DNA of 64,000 bases from Hydrogenophaga taeniospiralis CCUG 15921 (GTDB lineage Bacteria; Pseudomonadota; Gammaproteobacteria; Burkholderiales; Burkholderiaceae_C). The stretch is taken from the NCBI RefSeq assembly GCF_001592305.1, contig NZ_BCWR01000006.1:310001-374000 (forward strand), written 5' to 3'. Positions 57,475-64,000 of this stretch are shown here, one piece after another; within the stretch, counting starts at the first letter, position 1, and every line of letters starts with the position of its first letter. Under the pieces are notes generated by a model. The model was not told where the DNA came from. It searched no databases and saw only the letters and a list, made by a program, of their open reading frames with translations. The translations under genes were made by a program, and so were the position numbers.

Positions 57475-58644
57475 TCACGTGGCAACGGGCACCGCAGATG
57501 GCCTTCCAAATCTGGCCAAAACGGTCGCTGAGAACTTGCGCCCCCATGCAACTGACGGCCGCTCGATCCACCGCTCGCTGATCCAGGCGAGGGGCCAGGT
57601 CAGGAGTAGCGAGATCAGTCCCACGAGCAAACCCGCTTCCAGTGCGTATGTTTTGGTCCATGTCATCGCGTCGGTAAACGCCCACAGTAAATAGAGGACC
57701 GGGACGTTTAGTAAGTAGAGGCTGAAACTGATGCGACCGAGTGCCTGTGCACATCGCCCCTCCAGCAGCGCCGCAAGAGAGCCTCGTTGGCCATAAAGAA
57801 GGCCCGCGACAAGAAAGGCTGCTGAAAGTCCCATGGATACCAACGCGATCAGCGAAGAATGCGGATGAAACGTCCGGCAAAAAATAAGAACCACAAGGGC
57901 CAGCCACCATGATGACGCCGGCGCTTGTTGAATTAGAGGGCGCAATAGAGGTTCTGAAGCTAGCATGCCTGCCATGAAGGCAAACAGGTAGGCGTGCATA
58001 TTCGGCAGGTTGAACGCCAAGCGAGAGAACTCCAACGCCAGCATTGCATAAATGAATGCCATGACCAGTCCGGGCAAGCCAAGGTATCGGCGCAATAGCC
58101 AAGCGGCCAAAACGAACGGAATCACCAACACTTCAGCCTGAATGGTCGCGCTCGGTCCGTGCATGGAGATTTTCAGAAGTAAACCGTTCTCGATGACTTG
58201 CCAAAATTGAAATTGAGGATAGCCGGGGATGCCGATCATGCCCATGGCGTAATACAGCACCAGACAAGCGATCAGTGGGGGGTATAAGCGCAGAATTCTG
58301 GCACCAGAAAATGCCATGCATGTAACCAGCCACCGCTCTTCGTTGCGCCGTTCGAGTGACCGGCATAGAACGGCACCACTCAATACGAAAAAAACATACA
58401 CCGCCGTCTCGCCGTTCAATAGAACGAGTGCCAGTTTGGTCAAGGCATCGCGGAAGTTTGACGCAACTTGAAGAGGTGGATATAGAACTCGATTGATTAA
58501 AGAAAGATCATTGTGGAGGATTGCATGGTAAAAAACCACGGCTGCTGCCGCAAAGCCTCTTAGACCATCCAGCGCATGTGATCGCCCAACCGGACTTTTA
58601 TCTTCAAGAATCATTGCTTGCATAGTCCCATTGCATGAAATCAT
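57475..58644 (-). CDS. Acyltransferase_3-family membrane O-acyltransferase
   Basis: The 389-residue protein has about ten hydrophobic helices, starting with SHALDGLRGFAAAAVVFYHA (the R/H active-site element of OafA/NodX-like acyltransferases). GISFSLYLLNVPVLYLLW and ETAVYVFFVLSGAVLCRSL also fit. It O-acylates a surface glycan, most likely. The gene is clearly AT-richer than its neighbours and lies alone next to debris, so it was probably acquired. Confidence 0.85.
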   Translation of the reverse strand: MISCNGTMQAMILEDKSPVGRSHALDGLRGFAAAAVVFYHAILHNDLSLINRVLYPPLQVASNFRDALTKLALVLLNGETAVYVFFVLSGAVLCRSLERRNEERWLVTCMAFSGARILRLYPPLIACLVLYYAMGMIGIPGYPQFQFWQVIENGLLLKISMHGPSATIQAEVLVIPFVLAAWLLRRYLGLPGLVMAFIYAMLALEFSRLAFNLPNMHAYLFAFMAGMLASEPLLRPLIQQAPASSWWLALVVLIFCRTFHPHSSLIALVSMGLSAAFLVAGLLYGQRGSLAALLEGRCAQALGRISFSLYLLNVPVLYLLWAFTDAMTWTKTYALEAGLLVGLISLLLTWPLAWISERWIERPSVAWGRKFSATVLARFGRPSAVPVAT

Positions 58645-59114
58645 GACTTGAAGCGTGGAGGTGGAAAGAGTGCGTCGTGGCAGGTGAGCAGCCGGCTGGT
58701 TTGTTCCAACAGCGTGCCCATCGCGCTGGCGTTGACCCTCTCTTGATGAGATCGCCCAGAAAGTAGCGTATCAGACCGAACAGATTGCCATCACGGTGGA
58801 CGGTTTTGCCGATGGCGCCTGGGTGGGGTGCTTTGCATCTGCGGACCTTACGCGGTGACAGGTGTTGCACTTCAGACTTGAACCCGTCCTTTCCATTTTC
58901 GGCTGGCTGCAGAGCGCGCTTCCGTATGAGCCAACCAAGCTGAACCTCAAGACCCATTTGCAAACTATGGCCGTTGGCGAGCGGCCCACCACTACCCTGG
59001 AAGCCACAGACCAGACCACCCGCTGTCTCTCGAGCAACGCCATGGCATCACAATGGCGTGTGTCCAGCAAATGGCCGAAGCTGCCTTGCACGTTGGGCAT
59101 CTCGAAGACGACCT
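58645..59114. other. Lower-GC debris region without an intact gene
   Basis: 470 bp with several short frames on both strands, none with recognisable domains or ribosome sites. Together with the fragment at 59115 it looks like the decayed remainder of an acquired segment. No inverted-repeat ends or transposase motifs were found. Confidence 0.4.
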
Positions 59115-59222
59115 ATGACGAATCTCACGACCCTGTATCGACCCACCGGACCGGAAGAACTCGAGGCGCTCAACGAGAGCATCGTCGGCTCGATTGAGGT
59201 CATCGCCGAGTTCACGGCATGA
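59115..59222 (+). pseudogene. Probable N-terminal gene fragment (LYRPTGPEELE)
   Basis: The 35-codon frame starts MTNLTTLYRPTGPEELEAL. This resembles the opening of proteins annotated ADP-ribosylation/crystallin J1 (LYRPVGxxELE), then continues differently (NESIVGSIEVIAEFTA) and stops. It overlaps the next gene by an ATGA. It may be a real short peptide, but truncation fits the debris around it. Confidence 0.4.
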
Positions 59223-59491
59223 CCGAGCCGCCTTTTCCCATGCGGCCCTCGCATTCAACAGGCTCCCGCCGTTTGGGTGTGGCGCTTCTGTTGTGTGCTT
59301 TCGCGGCACTCGTTGGCGGGGCGTTCATTTTGTGGCCGGTGTGTGTTCCGCTGTCCGCGGAACAGGTCGCAGCATCTCAACCGCCCATCTCGGAGCGCAA
59401 TGACACCTACCTGTTCGGGCGCATGTTTCAGCAGGACGCCGGGCAGTGGTACCAATGCAAAACCCGCATCGCCAGAGCGTTGTTCTTCTAG
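59219..59491 (+). CDS. Small membrane-anchored protein, unknown
   Basis: The 90-residue protein has one hydrophobic helix (LGVALLLCAFAALVGGAFILWPV, about 19-41) and a polar C-terminus with a lone Cys. No family recognised. Its ATGA overlap with the fragment upstream suggests these were once an operon pair. Confidence 0.5.
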   Translation: MTEPPFPMRPSHSTGSRRLGVALLLCAFAALVGGAFILWPVCVPLSAEQVAASQPPISERNDTYLFGRMFQQDAGQWYQCKTRIARALFF

Positions 59492-59510
59492 CCACGACGT
59501 CCGCGTCACA

Positions 59511-60176
59511 TCACTTCACTTCGGTCGCGAACTGCTCCAGTGGCCGGCGCACTTTCTTCAGGTTCACCAGCCAGTCGCCTTCGTCGGCGCGGTAGCCCAG
59601 CGGCAGGATCGCGACGCTGCGCAGGCCGCGCTCGCGCAGCTTCAGGATCTCGTCGAGCTTGGCCGGTTCGAAGCCTTCCATGGGCGTGCTGTCCACTTCT
59701 TCGAAAGCGGCGGCGATCAGGGCGGCGCCCAGGCCGATGTAGGCCTGGCGCGCGGCGTGCTGGAAGTTCACTTCGGCGTCGCGCGGCGGGTAGGTCTTGA
59801 GCAGCAGCTGGCGGTAGTTTTCCCAGCCTTCGTTGGTGCCGCCGCGCTGCTCGTTGGTCAGGTCGAACATGTGGTTGATGCGCTCGGGCGTGTAGTTGTC
59901 CCAGGCGGCGAACACGAGCAGGTGCGAGCCGTCGGTGATCTGCGCCTGGTTCCAGGCGATGGGCTGGATCTGCTCGCGCACGGCCTTGCTGGTGACGACG
60001 ATGATCTCGTACGGCTGCAGGCCGCTGGAGGTGGGCGCCAGGCGTGCGGCTTCGATGATGCGGTCCACCTTGTCTTGCGGCACGGCCCGGGTGGCGTCCA
60101 TCTTTTTGGCGGCGTAGCGCCATTGCAGCTTGTCGAGCAGGACGGGGGCGTGGGTGGGTAACGACAGGTCGCTCAT
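59511..60176 (-). CDS. NAD(P)H-dependent nitroreductase
   Basis: The 221-residue NfsB-type flavoprotein has FMN motifs RYAAKKMDATRAV near 19, RLAPTSSGLQPYEIIVV (about 45-61), and the C-terminal VAILPLGYRADEGDW. It reduces quinones or nitroaromatics by two electrons. AAAACGGAGAACCCC before the ATG gives the ribosome site. Physiological substrate unknown. Confidence 0.9.
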   Translation of the reverse strand: MSDLSLPTHAPVLLDKLQWRYAAKKMDATRAVPQDKVDRIIEAARLAPTSSGLQPYEIIVVTSKAVREQIQPIAWNQAQITDGSHLLVFAAWDNYTPERINHMFDLTNEQRGGTNEGWENYRQLLLKTYPPRDAEVNFQHAARQAYIGLGAALIAAAFEEVDSTPMEGFEPAKLDEILKLRERGLRSVAILPLGYRADEGDWLVNLKKVRRPLEQFATEVK

Positions 60177-60302
60177 GGGGTTCTCCGTTTTTGAGGGGGG
60201 CGCCGACACAGCGTGGGCGGACGCGTCATCTTGCTGCATCGCAGCAAATGTTGCCGACTGTCGCGCAGAAGACAGCGTGGTGCCGCCCCGAATGGCGGGC
60301 GC

Positions 60303-60536
60303 TCAGCGCGAACCGGCGGGATCGGGTATACGCCGCATCGCGATCGCGTCAAACGGGCACTTCAGCGCGCACTTCGCGCAGCCGGTGCAGCCCGGCGCAT
60401 CGTGCAGGTGAGCGGACTTCTTCCAGTTCTCCACGGCCAGCGACAGCACATGCGGCGGGCACGCCGCCACGCACCAGCCGCAGCCCGTGCAGCGAGCGAG
60501 ATCGATGGCCGGCAGGGCCTTGGGGGCGGTAGCCAT
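60303..60536 (-). CDS. 2[4Fe-4S] ferredoxin-like protein
   Basis: This 77-residue protein has two cluster motifs CTGCGWCVAACP (16-27) and CTGCAKCALKCP (50-61), each CxxCxxCxxxCP. The C-terminal half is typical of small bacterial ferredoxins. An ATG three codons upstream (60545) is equally possible. Partner unknown; it lies beside the nitroreductase and may serve it. Confidence 0.85.
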   Translation of the reverse strand: MATAPKALPAIDLARCTGCGWCVAACPPHVLSLAVENWKKSAHLHDAPGCTGCAKCALKCPFDAIAMRRIPDPAGSR

Positions 60537-60618
60537 GCGGCGCATTGTGGGCCACAGCGCGGGAGTGCGTCGCCGGTTTATCGCCGCAAATCGAACGTCT
60601 GGTGTGTGATCTTCGGCA

Positions 60619-60747
60619 GTGATTGAGCGCCACATCGAATGCACCCTGCGCCAGCGCCTTGGCGCCGTCGTGCCGGCCGTGGTGCTGTTCGGTCCGCGCC
60701 AGGTGGGCAAGACCACGCTGGCGGCCCTGCTCACTCCCCCGACTTGA
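60619..60747 (+). pseudogene. Truncated AAA-type ATPase (N-terminal 42 codons)
   Basis: The frame from a GTG at 60619 reads IERHIECTLRQRLGAVVPAVVL then Walker A GPRQVGKTT, then stops at 60745-60747. This is the start of DUF4143-associated AAA_14 ATPases, which continue for about 350 residues. The fragment overlaps the 3' end of nrtR, so insertion or deletion removed the rest. Confidence 0.7.
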
Positions 60748-61450
60748 AGCTGCGCGGGAACACCGTGGGGTGGTCCCGCCCGCGCAGGCGGTAGCCCATG
60801 GCCGCACGGCCGTGGTCGCCGGTGACCATGCCGGCCTCTTCCAGGTAGTCCGCATCCAGCATGCGCTTGCGAAACGCGCTCTTGTCCAGCGGCCGGCCCA
60901 GCACCACCTCGTACACCCGCTGCAGCTGCGGCAGTGTGAAGGGCTCGGGCAACAGGAAGGCGGGCAGCGAGGTGTATTCCACCTTGCTGCGCAGGCGCTC
61001 GATGGCGGCACCCAGGATGGTGTTGTGGTCAAAGGCCAGGCGACGGCGCGCGGCCTGGTCGCAGGGCAGCCACTCGGTGATGGTGGTGGCGTTGTCGTCG
61101 ACCGCCTCGGGTTTCGGGATCAGCGAAAAGTAGGCATGGGTGGTGGACCAGCCGCGTGGGTCGCGCCGCGCGTCGCCCCAGCTGCCCAGTTGCTCCAGGT
61201 AGGGCGCTGCCACGCCGGTCTTGTCGCGCAGCTTGCGCTCGGCGCAGGCCAGCAGCGAGGCGTCGCGGTCCACGTCCACGAAGCCGCCGGGCAAGGCCCA
61301 GCGCGCCGGGAAGGGCTCGCCGTCGCCCTCGGGTCGGCGCACCAGCAGCACGCGGAGTTGATCGGCCATCACCGTGAAGATGACCACGTCGACCGTGACC
61401 AGAGGCCGCTCGAAATCCGTTGCCTTGAAAACCACACGCGGGTTGGACAT
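60731..61450 (-). CDS. nrtR: NrtR, Nudix-related regulator of NAD metabolism
   Basis: The 239-residue protein has an N-terminal Nudix domain (about 15-150) with a degenerate box (GGFVDVDRDASLLACAERKL, where catalytic REUxEE is RKLRDK), then a winged helix (about 160-225: LPQLQRVYEVVLGRPLDKSAF). NrtR proteins sense ADP-ribose and repress NAD salvage genes. It is divergent from pncA-pncB-nadE with two palindromes between. Degeneration of the Nudix box means it binds, not cleaves. Confidence 0.92.
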   Translation of the reverse strand: MSNPRVVFKATDFERPLVTVDVVIFTVMADQLRVLLVRRPEGDGEPFPARWALPGGFVDVDRDASLLACAERKLRDKTGVAAPYLEQLGSWGDARRDPRGWSTTHAYFSLIPKPEAVDDNATTITEWLPCDQAARRRLAFDHNTILGAAIERLRSKVEYTSLPAFLLPEPFTLPQLQRVYEVVLGRPLDKSAFRKRMLDADYLEEAGMVTGDHGRAAMGYRLRGRDHPTVFPRSFKSGE

Positions 61451-61471
61451 GTCTTGACACCCCTTGATTGA

Positions 61472-61509
61472 GTTGTACTATACAACCCATGAAAGTTGCA
61501 CAGTGCAAC
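61472..61509. promoter_or_regulatory. Tandem NrtR-type operators
   Basis: GTTGTA-CTA-TACAAC (61472-61486) and GTTGCAC-A-GTGCAAC (61495-61509) are perfect palindromes with centres 23 bp apart, about two helical turns. TTGACA at 61454-61459 with TACTAT/TATACA as -10 overlaps the first, so repression of the pnc operon is direct. Confidence 0.75.
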
Positions 61510-61570
61510 TCATAAACCACAACACGCATTCACCCAACCCTTTCCCCTACCATCAACCCAGGAGGACCCC

Positions 61571-62434
61571 ATGAACCGCCAGATCACCCTGTTGATCATC
61601 GACCCGCAGAACGACTTCTGCGACCTCCCCGAGGCCTGGCGCGCGCCCGACCCGGTGCGCAATGCCCTGGCGGCTCCCGCGCTGCCCGTGAGCGGCGCGC
61701 ACGCCGACATGCAACGCCTGGCGACACTCATTGACGCGGGTGGTGCAGGGATCTCCAGCATCATCGTCACGCTCGATTCGCACCAGCGCTACGACATCGC
61801 CCATCCCACCTTCTGGCGGACCGGTGCGGGCGAAGCGGTGAGCCCCTTCACCGCCATCACCGCCGCACAGGTGCGCGCCGGCAGCTACGCGCCGCGCGAC
61901 CCCGCCGCGCTCCCGCGCACCCTGGCCTACCTCGACGCGCTGGAGCGGGCCGGCCGCTACACGCTCATGGTGTGGCCGGTGCACTGCGAGATCGGTAGCT
62001 GGGGCCACAACGTGCACCCCGCCGTGAGGGCCGCCTACAACCGCTGGGAAGACCAGTGCCTGGGCGTGGTGCAGAAGGTCATCAAGGGAACCAACCCCAG
62101 GACCGAACACTACAGCGCCCTGCAGGCCGAGGTGCCCGACGTCGCCGACCCCGACACCCAGCTCAACCGCGATCTCATCACGCAACTGGACGGGGCCGAT
62201 CTCATCGTCATCGCGGGCGAAGCCAGCAGCCACTGTGTCAAGGCCACCACCGAGCACATCGCGCAATACCTGCCTTCCCGCGAACTGGGCAAGCTGCTGC
62301 TGGTCAGCGACGCCATGAGCCCGGTGGCCGGCTTCGAAGCGCAGGCCCAGGCCTTCCTCGACGACATGCGGCGCCAGGGCGCCCGCAGCGCCACCTGCGC
62401 CGACGTCCTTCCCCTGCTTCTGGCCAACGCCTGA
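61571..62434 (+). CDS. pncA: Nicotinamidase-type isochorismatase hydrolase
   Basis: The 287-residue enzyme has the Asp in [10 protein letters not shown] (about residues 9-18), metal-site His in WPVHCEIG-type segment, and the nucleophile Cys in [13 protein letters not shown] (about 222). Nicotinamidase is usually about 200 residues; this one is longer and includes extra loops. It deamidates nicotinamide to nicotinate. AGGAGGACCCC sits before the ATG, a very strong ribosome site. Confidence 0.88.
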   Translation: MNRQITLLIIDPQNDFCDLPEAWRAPDPVRNALAAPALPVSGAHADMQRLATLIDAGGAGISSIIVTLDSHQRYDIAHPTFWRTGAGEAVSPFTAITAAQVRAGSYAPRDPAALPRTLAYLDALERAGRYTLMVWPVHCEIGSWGHNVHPAVRAAYNRWEDQCLGVVQKVIKGTNPRTEHYSALQAEVPDVADPDTQLNRDLITQLDGADLIVIAGEASSHCVKATTEHIAQYLPSRELGKLLLVSDAMSPVAGFEAQAQAFLDDMRRQGARSATCADVLPLLLANA

Positions 62435-62457
62435 ACGCACCGAACACCGGAGCCCCC

Positions 62458-63660
62458 ATGGAACCCGTCATCACCAGCCTGCTGGACACCGACCTCTACA
62501 AGTTCACGATGTGGCAGACCATGCTGCACCGCCACCCGCAGACGCAGGCCGAATACAGCTTCGTCTGCCGCAACCAGCCCGCCTACCCGCTGGCCGAGCT
62601 GCTGCCGCAGGTGAACGCCGAACTCGACGCGCTGTGCGCGCTCAGCTTTCGCGAGGACGAGCTGGCCTACATCGGCGGACTGCGCTACATCAAGAGCGAC
62701 TTCGTCGACTTCCTGCGCATCTTCCGTTTCCAGCGCAACTTCATCGAAGCGCGCGCCGAGGGCGAGCAACTGCGCATCGTCGCGCGCGGCCCGCAGGTGC
62801 ACGTGATGGCGTTCGAGATCTTCGTGCTCGCCATCGTCAACGAGCTCTACTTCCGCCGTTTCGATCGGGCCGCCGCCGAGGCCGAAGGGCGTCGTCGCCT
62901 GCAGGTCAAGCTCGACCAACTGCGCGCCCTGGGCAACGAGGCGCCGTTGCGCCACCCCTTCGAGCTGTTCGACTTTGGCGTGCGCCGGCGCTTCTCGCGC
63001 CGCTGGCAGCGCGAGGTGGTGGCCGCGTTCCAGACCCAGGCGCCACAGTTCTTCAAGGGCACGTCCAACGTCTTGCTGGCGCGGGATCTGGGTCTGGTGC
63101 CCATCGGCACCATGGCGCACGAATACCTGCAGACCTACCAGGCCCTGGGCGTGCGTCTGCGCGACTTCCAGAAGGCCGCACTCGAAGACTGGGTGCAGGA
63201 ATACCGGGGCGACCTCGGCATCGCGCTCACCGACGTGGTTGGCATGGACGCCTTCCTCGCCGACTTCGACCTCTACTTCGCCAAGCTCTTCGACGGCCTG
63301 CGCCACGACTCGGGCGACCCGCTGGTGTGGGCGAACAAGGCCTTGGCCCACTACGAGAAGCTGCGCATCGACCCACACACCAAGCGCCTCGTGTTCTCCG
63401 ACGGCCTCACCATCGACAGCGCGCTCGCGCTCTACCACGCGCTGGGCAACCGCACGCAGCTGGGCTTCGGCATCGGCACCCACCTGAGCAACGACGTGGG
63501 CCTCACGCCGCTCAACATCGTCATGAAGCTCACCAGCGCCAACGGCCAGCCGGTGGCCAAGCTCTCCGATTCGCCAGGCAAGACCCTGTGCGACGACCAG
63601 ACCTTTCTCGCCTACCTGCGCCAGGTGTTCAAGGTGCCCGCCCTTCAGGAGGCCGCATGA
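62458..63660 (+). CDS. pncB: Nicotinate phosphoribosyltransferase
   Basis: The 400-residue enzyme has [12 protein letters not shown] near the N-terminus, [22 protein letters not shown] (active-site and His), [12 protein letters not shown] and FSDGLTID, all PncB motifs. It makes nicotinate mononucleotide with ATP-dependent energy. It follows pncA by 23 bp and overlaps nadE by 4 bp. Confidence 0.96.
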   Translation: MEPVITSLLDTDLYKFTMWQTMLHRHPQTQAEYSFVCRNQPAYPLAELLPQVNAELDALCALSFREDELAYIGGLRYIKSDFVDFLRIFRFQRNFIEARAEGEQLRIVARGPQVHVMAFEIFVLAIVNELYFRRFDRAAAEAEGRRRLQVKLDQLRALGNEAPLRHPFELFDFGVRRRFSRRWQREVVAAFQTQAPQFFKGTSNVLLARDLGLVPIGTMAHEYLQTYQALGVRLRDFQKAALEDWVQEYRGDLGIALTDVVGMDAFLADFDLYFAKLFDGLRHDSGDPLVWANKALAHYEKLRIDPHTKRLVFSDGLTIDSALALYHALGNRTQLGFGIGTHLSNDVGLTPLNIVMKLTSANGQPVAKLSDSPGKTLCDDQTFLAYLRQVFKVPALQEAA

Positions 63661-64000
63661 TCAAAGTCACCCTCGCCCAGCTCAACGTCACCATCGGCGA
63701 CATGGACGGCAACGTGCGCAAGATGATCGCCGCCGCCCAGCGCGCGCGCGACGAAGCGGCCGATCTCGTCGTGTTCTCCGAGCTTTCGCTCACCGGCTAC
63801 TACCCCGGCGACCTGCTCGATGAACCGCACTTCATGGCGCGGGTGGCCGCGGGCTTCGCCGCACTGCTCCAAGCCTCGCGCCAGATGCCCGCGCTGCACT
63901 GGGTGGTGGGCCTGCCCGCGGTGCACAATGGTCCGGGCAAGCCGCTGCGCAACGTGCTGCGCGTGCTGCGCGGCGGCGAGGTGCTGCTCGAATACGCCAA
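63657..64000 (+). CDS. nadE: NAD+ synthase, N-terminal glutaminase part (cut by window edge)
   Basis: The first 114 residues are visible: nitrilase-like domain beginning [19 protein letters not shown], catalytic Glu in [17 protein letters not shown] (about 43-60). It matches glutamine-dependent NadE, whose amidase domain feeds ammonia to the synthetase half. The ATGA overlap with pncB shows coupling. Confidence 0.9.
   Translation, partial: MIKVTLAQLNVTIGDMDGNVRKMIAAAQRARDEAADLVVFSELSLTGYYPGDLLDEPHFMARVAAGFAALLQASRQMPALHWVVGLPAVHNGPGKPLRNVLRVLRGGEVLLEYA

Noticed and set aside
1-64000. CRISPR array, tRNA, rRNA or complete insertion sequence
   Set aside because: No regularly spaced short repeats, no cloverleaf or rRNA sequence, and no transposase motif was found.

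Overview
The window is high-GC DNA from a betaproteobacterial chromosome, most likely a Comamonadaceae member close to Hydrogenophaga, Acidovorax or Variovorax. The basis is the family character of the proteins (UbiM-like hydroxylase, minCDE, ChrBA, an 84-residue IF-1), the dense NNC/NNG codon use, and a stop-codon-proximal GC-rich repeat that I associate with this family. I see no rRNA, tRNA, complete insertion sequence or CRISPR array. Housekeeping genes (minCDE, aroG, ubiB, infA, NAD salvage) argue for the main chromosome rather than a plasmid.

Layout. 1-2.6 kb: end of a Crp/Fnr regulator, a DUF2892 membrane protein behind a perfect CRP-type box, a class II aldolase and a kinase-fold protein. 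2.6-23.4 kb: a large polyamine island. Agmatinase makes putrescine, a PotFGHI-type ABC transporter imports polyamines, two glutamine-synthetase-like ligases, a PuuB-like oxidase, a PuuC-like dehydrogenase and a PuuD-like hydrolase form the gamma-glutamyl route, and SpuC- and GabT-type aminotransferases cover the direct route and GABA removal. A MocR/GabR-type regulator is embedded. The island is interrupted by a retron (a perfect 16-bp a1/a2 inverted repeat framing a structured 161-nt ncRNA, then a YADD reverse transcriptase), a PhyH-like dioxygenase and a secreted beta/gamma-crystallin protein.

23.5-28.8 kb: a NarL-type response regulator with a hybrid histidine kinase, a small secreted Cys-rich protein, a GST, a DUF1697 protein, and two hemerythrin-like genes, one without its metal-binding segment, behind an Fnr/Dnr-type promoter. 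29-36.3 kb: a copper module (CopA, CopZ, CueR with two MerR-type promoters), a chromate operon (chrB-chrA-rhodanese/ChrB) and a Spy-like periplasmic protein. 36.4-40.4 kb: a UbiM-like hydroxylase behind another Fnr-type box, and a Pat-type lysine acetyltransferase.

40.5-41.3 kb carries no gene but two collinear copies, exactly 587 bp apart, of a module with AT-rich DNA, a DnaA-trio array and DnaA boxes. This is the architecture of a bacterial replication-origin unwinding element, in duplicate. 41.4-50 kb: a UbiA-family prenyltransferase, minCDE, and a sugar-acid-type catabolic operon (GntR, DapA-like aldolase, TRAP transporter, ribokinase). 50-57.2 kb: UbiB, infA with a long leader, an SDR, DAHP synthase, an NlpC/P60 lipoprotein, a DnaQ-like exonuclease, YjdM and YitT-like proteins. 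57.3-59.5 kb is a lower-GC patch with an acyltransferase and gene debris. 59.5-64 kb: nitroreductase, ferredoxin, a truncated AAA ATPase, then NrtR divergent from pncA-pncB-nadE through two tandem NrtR-type palindromes.
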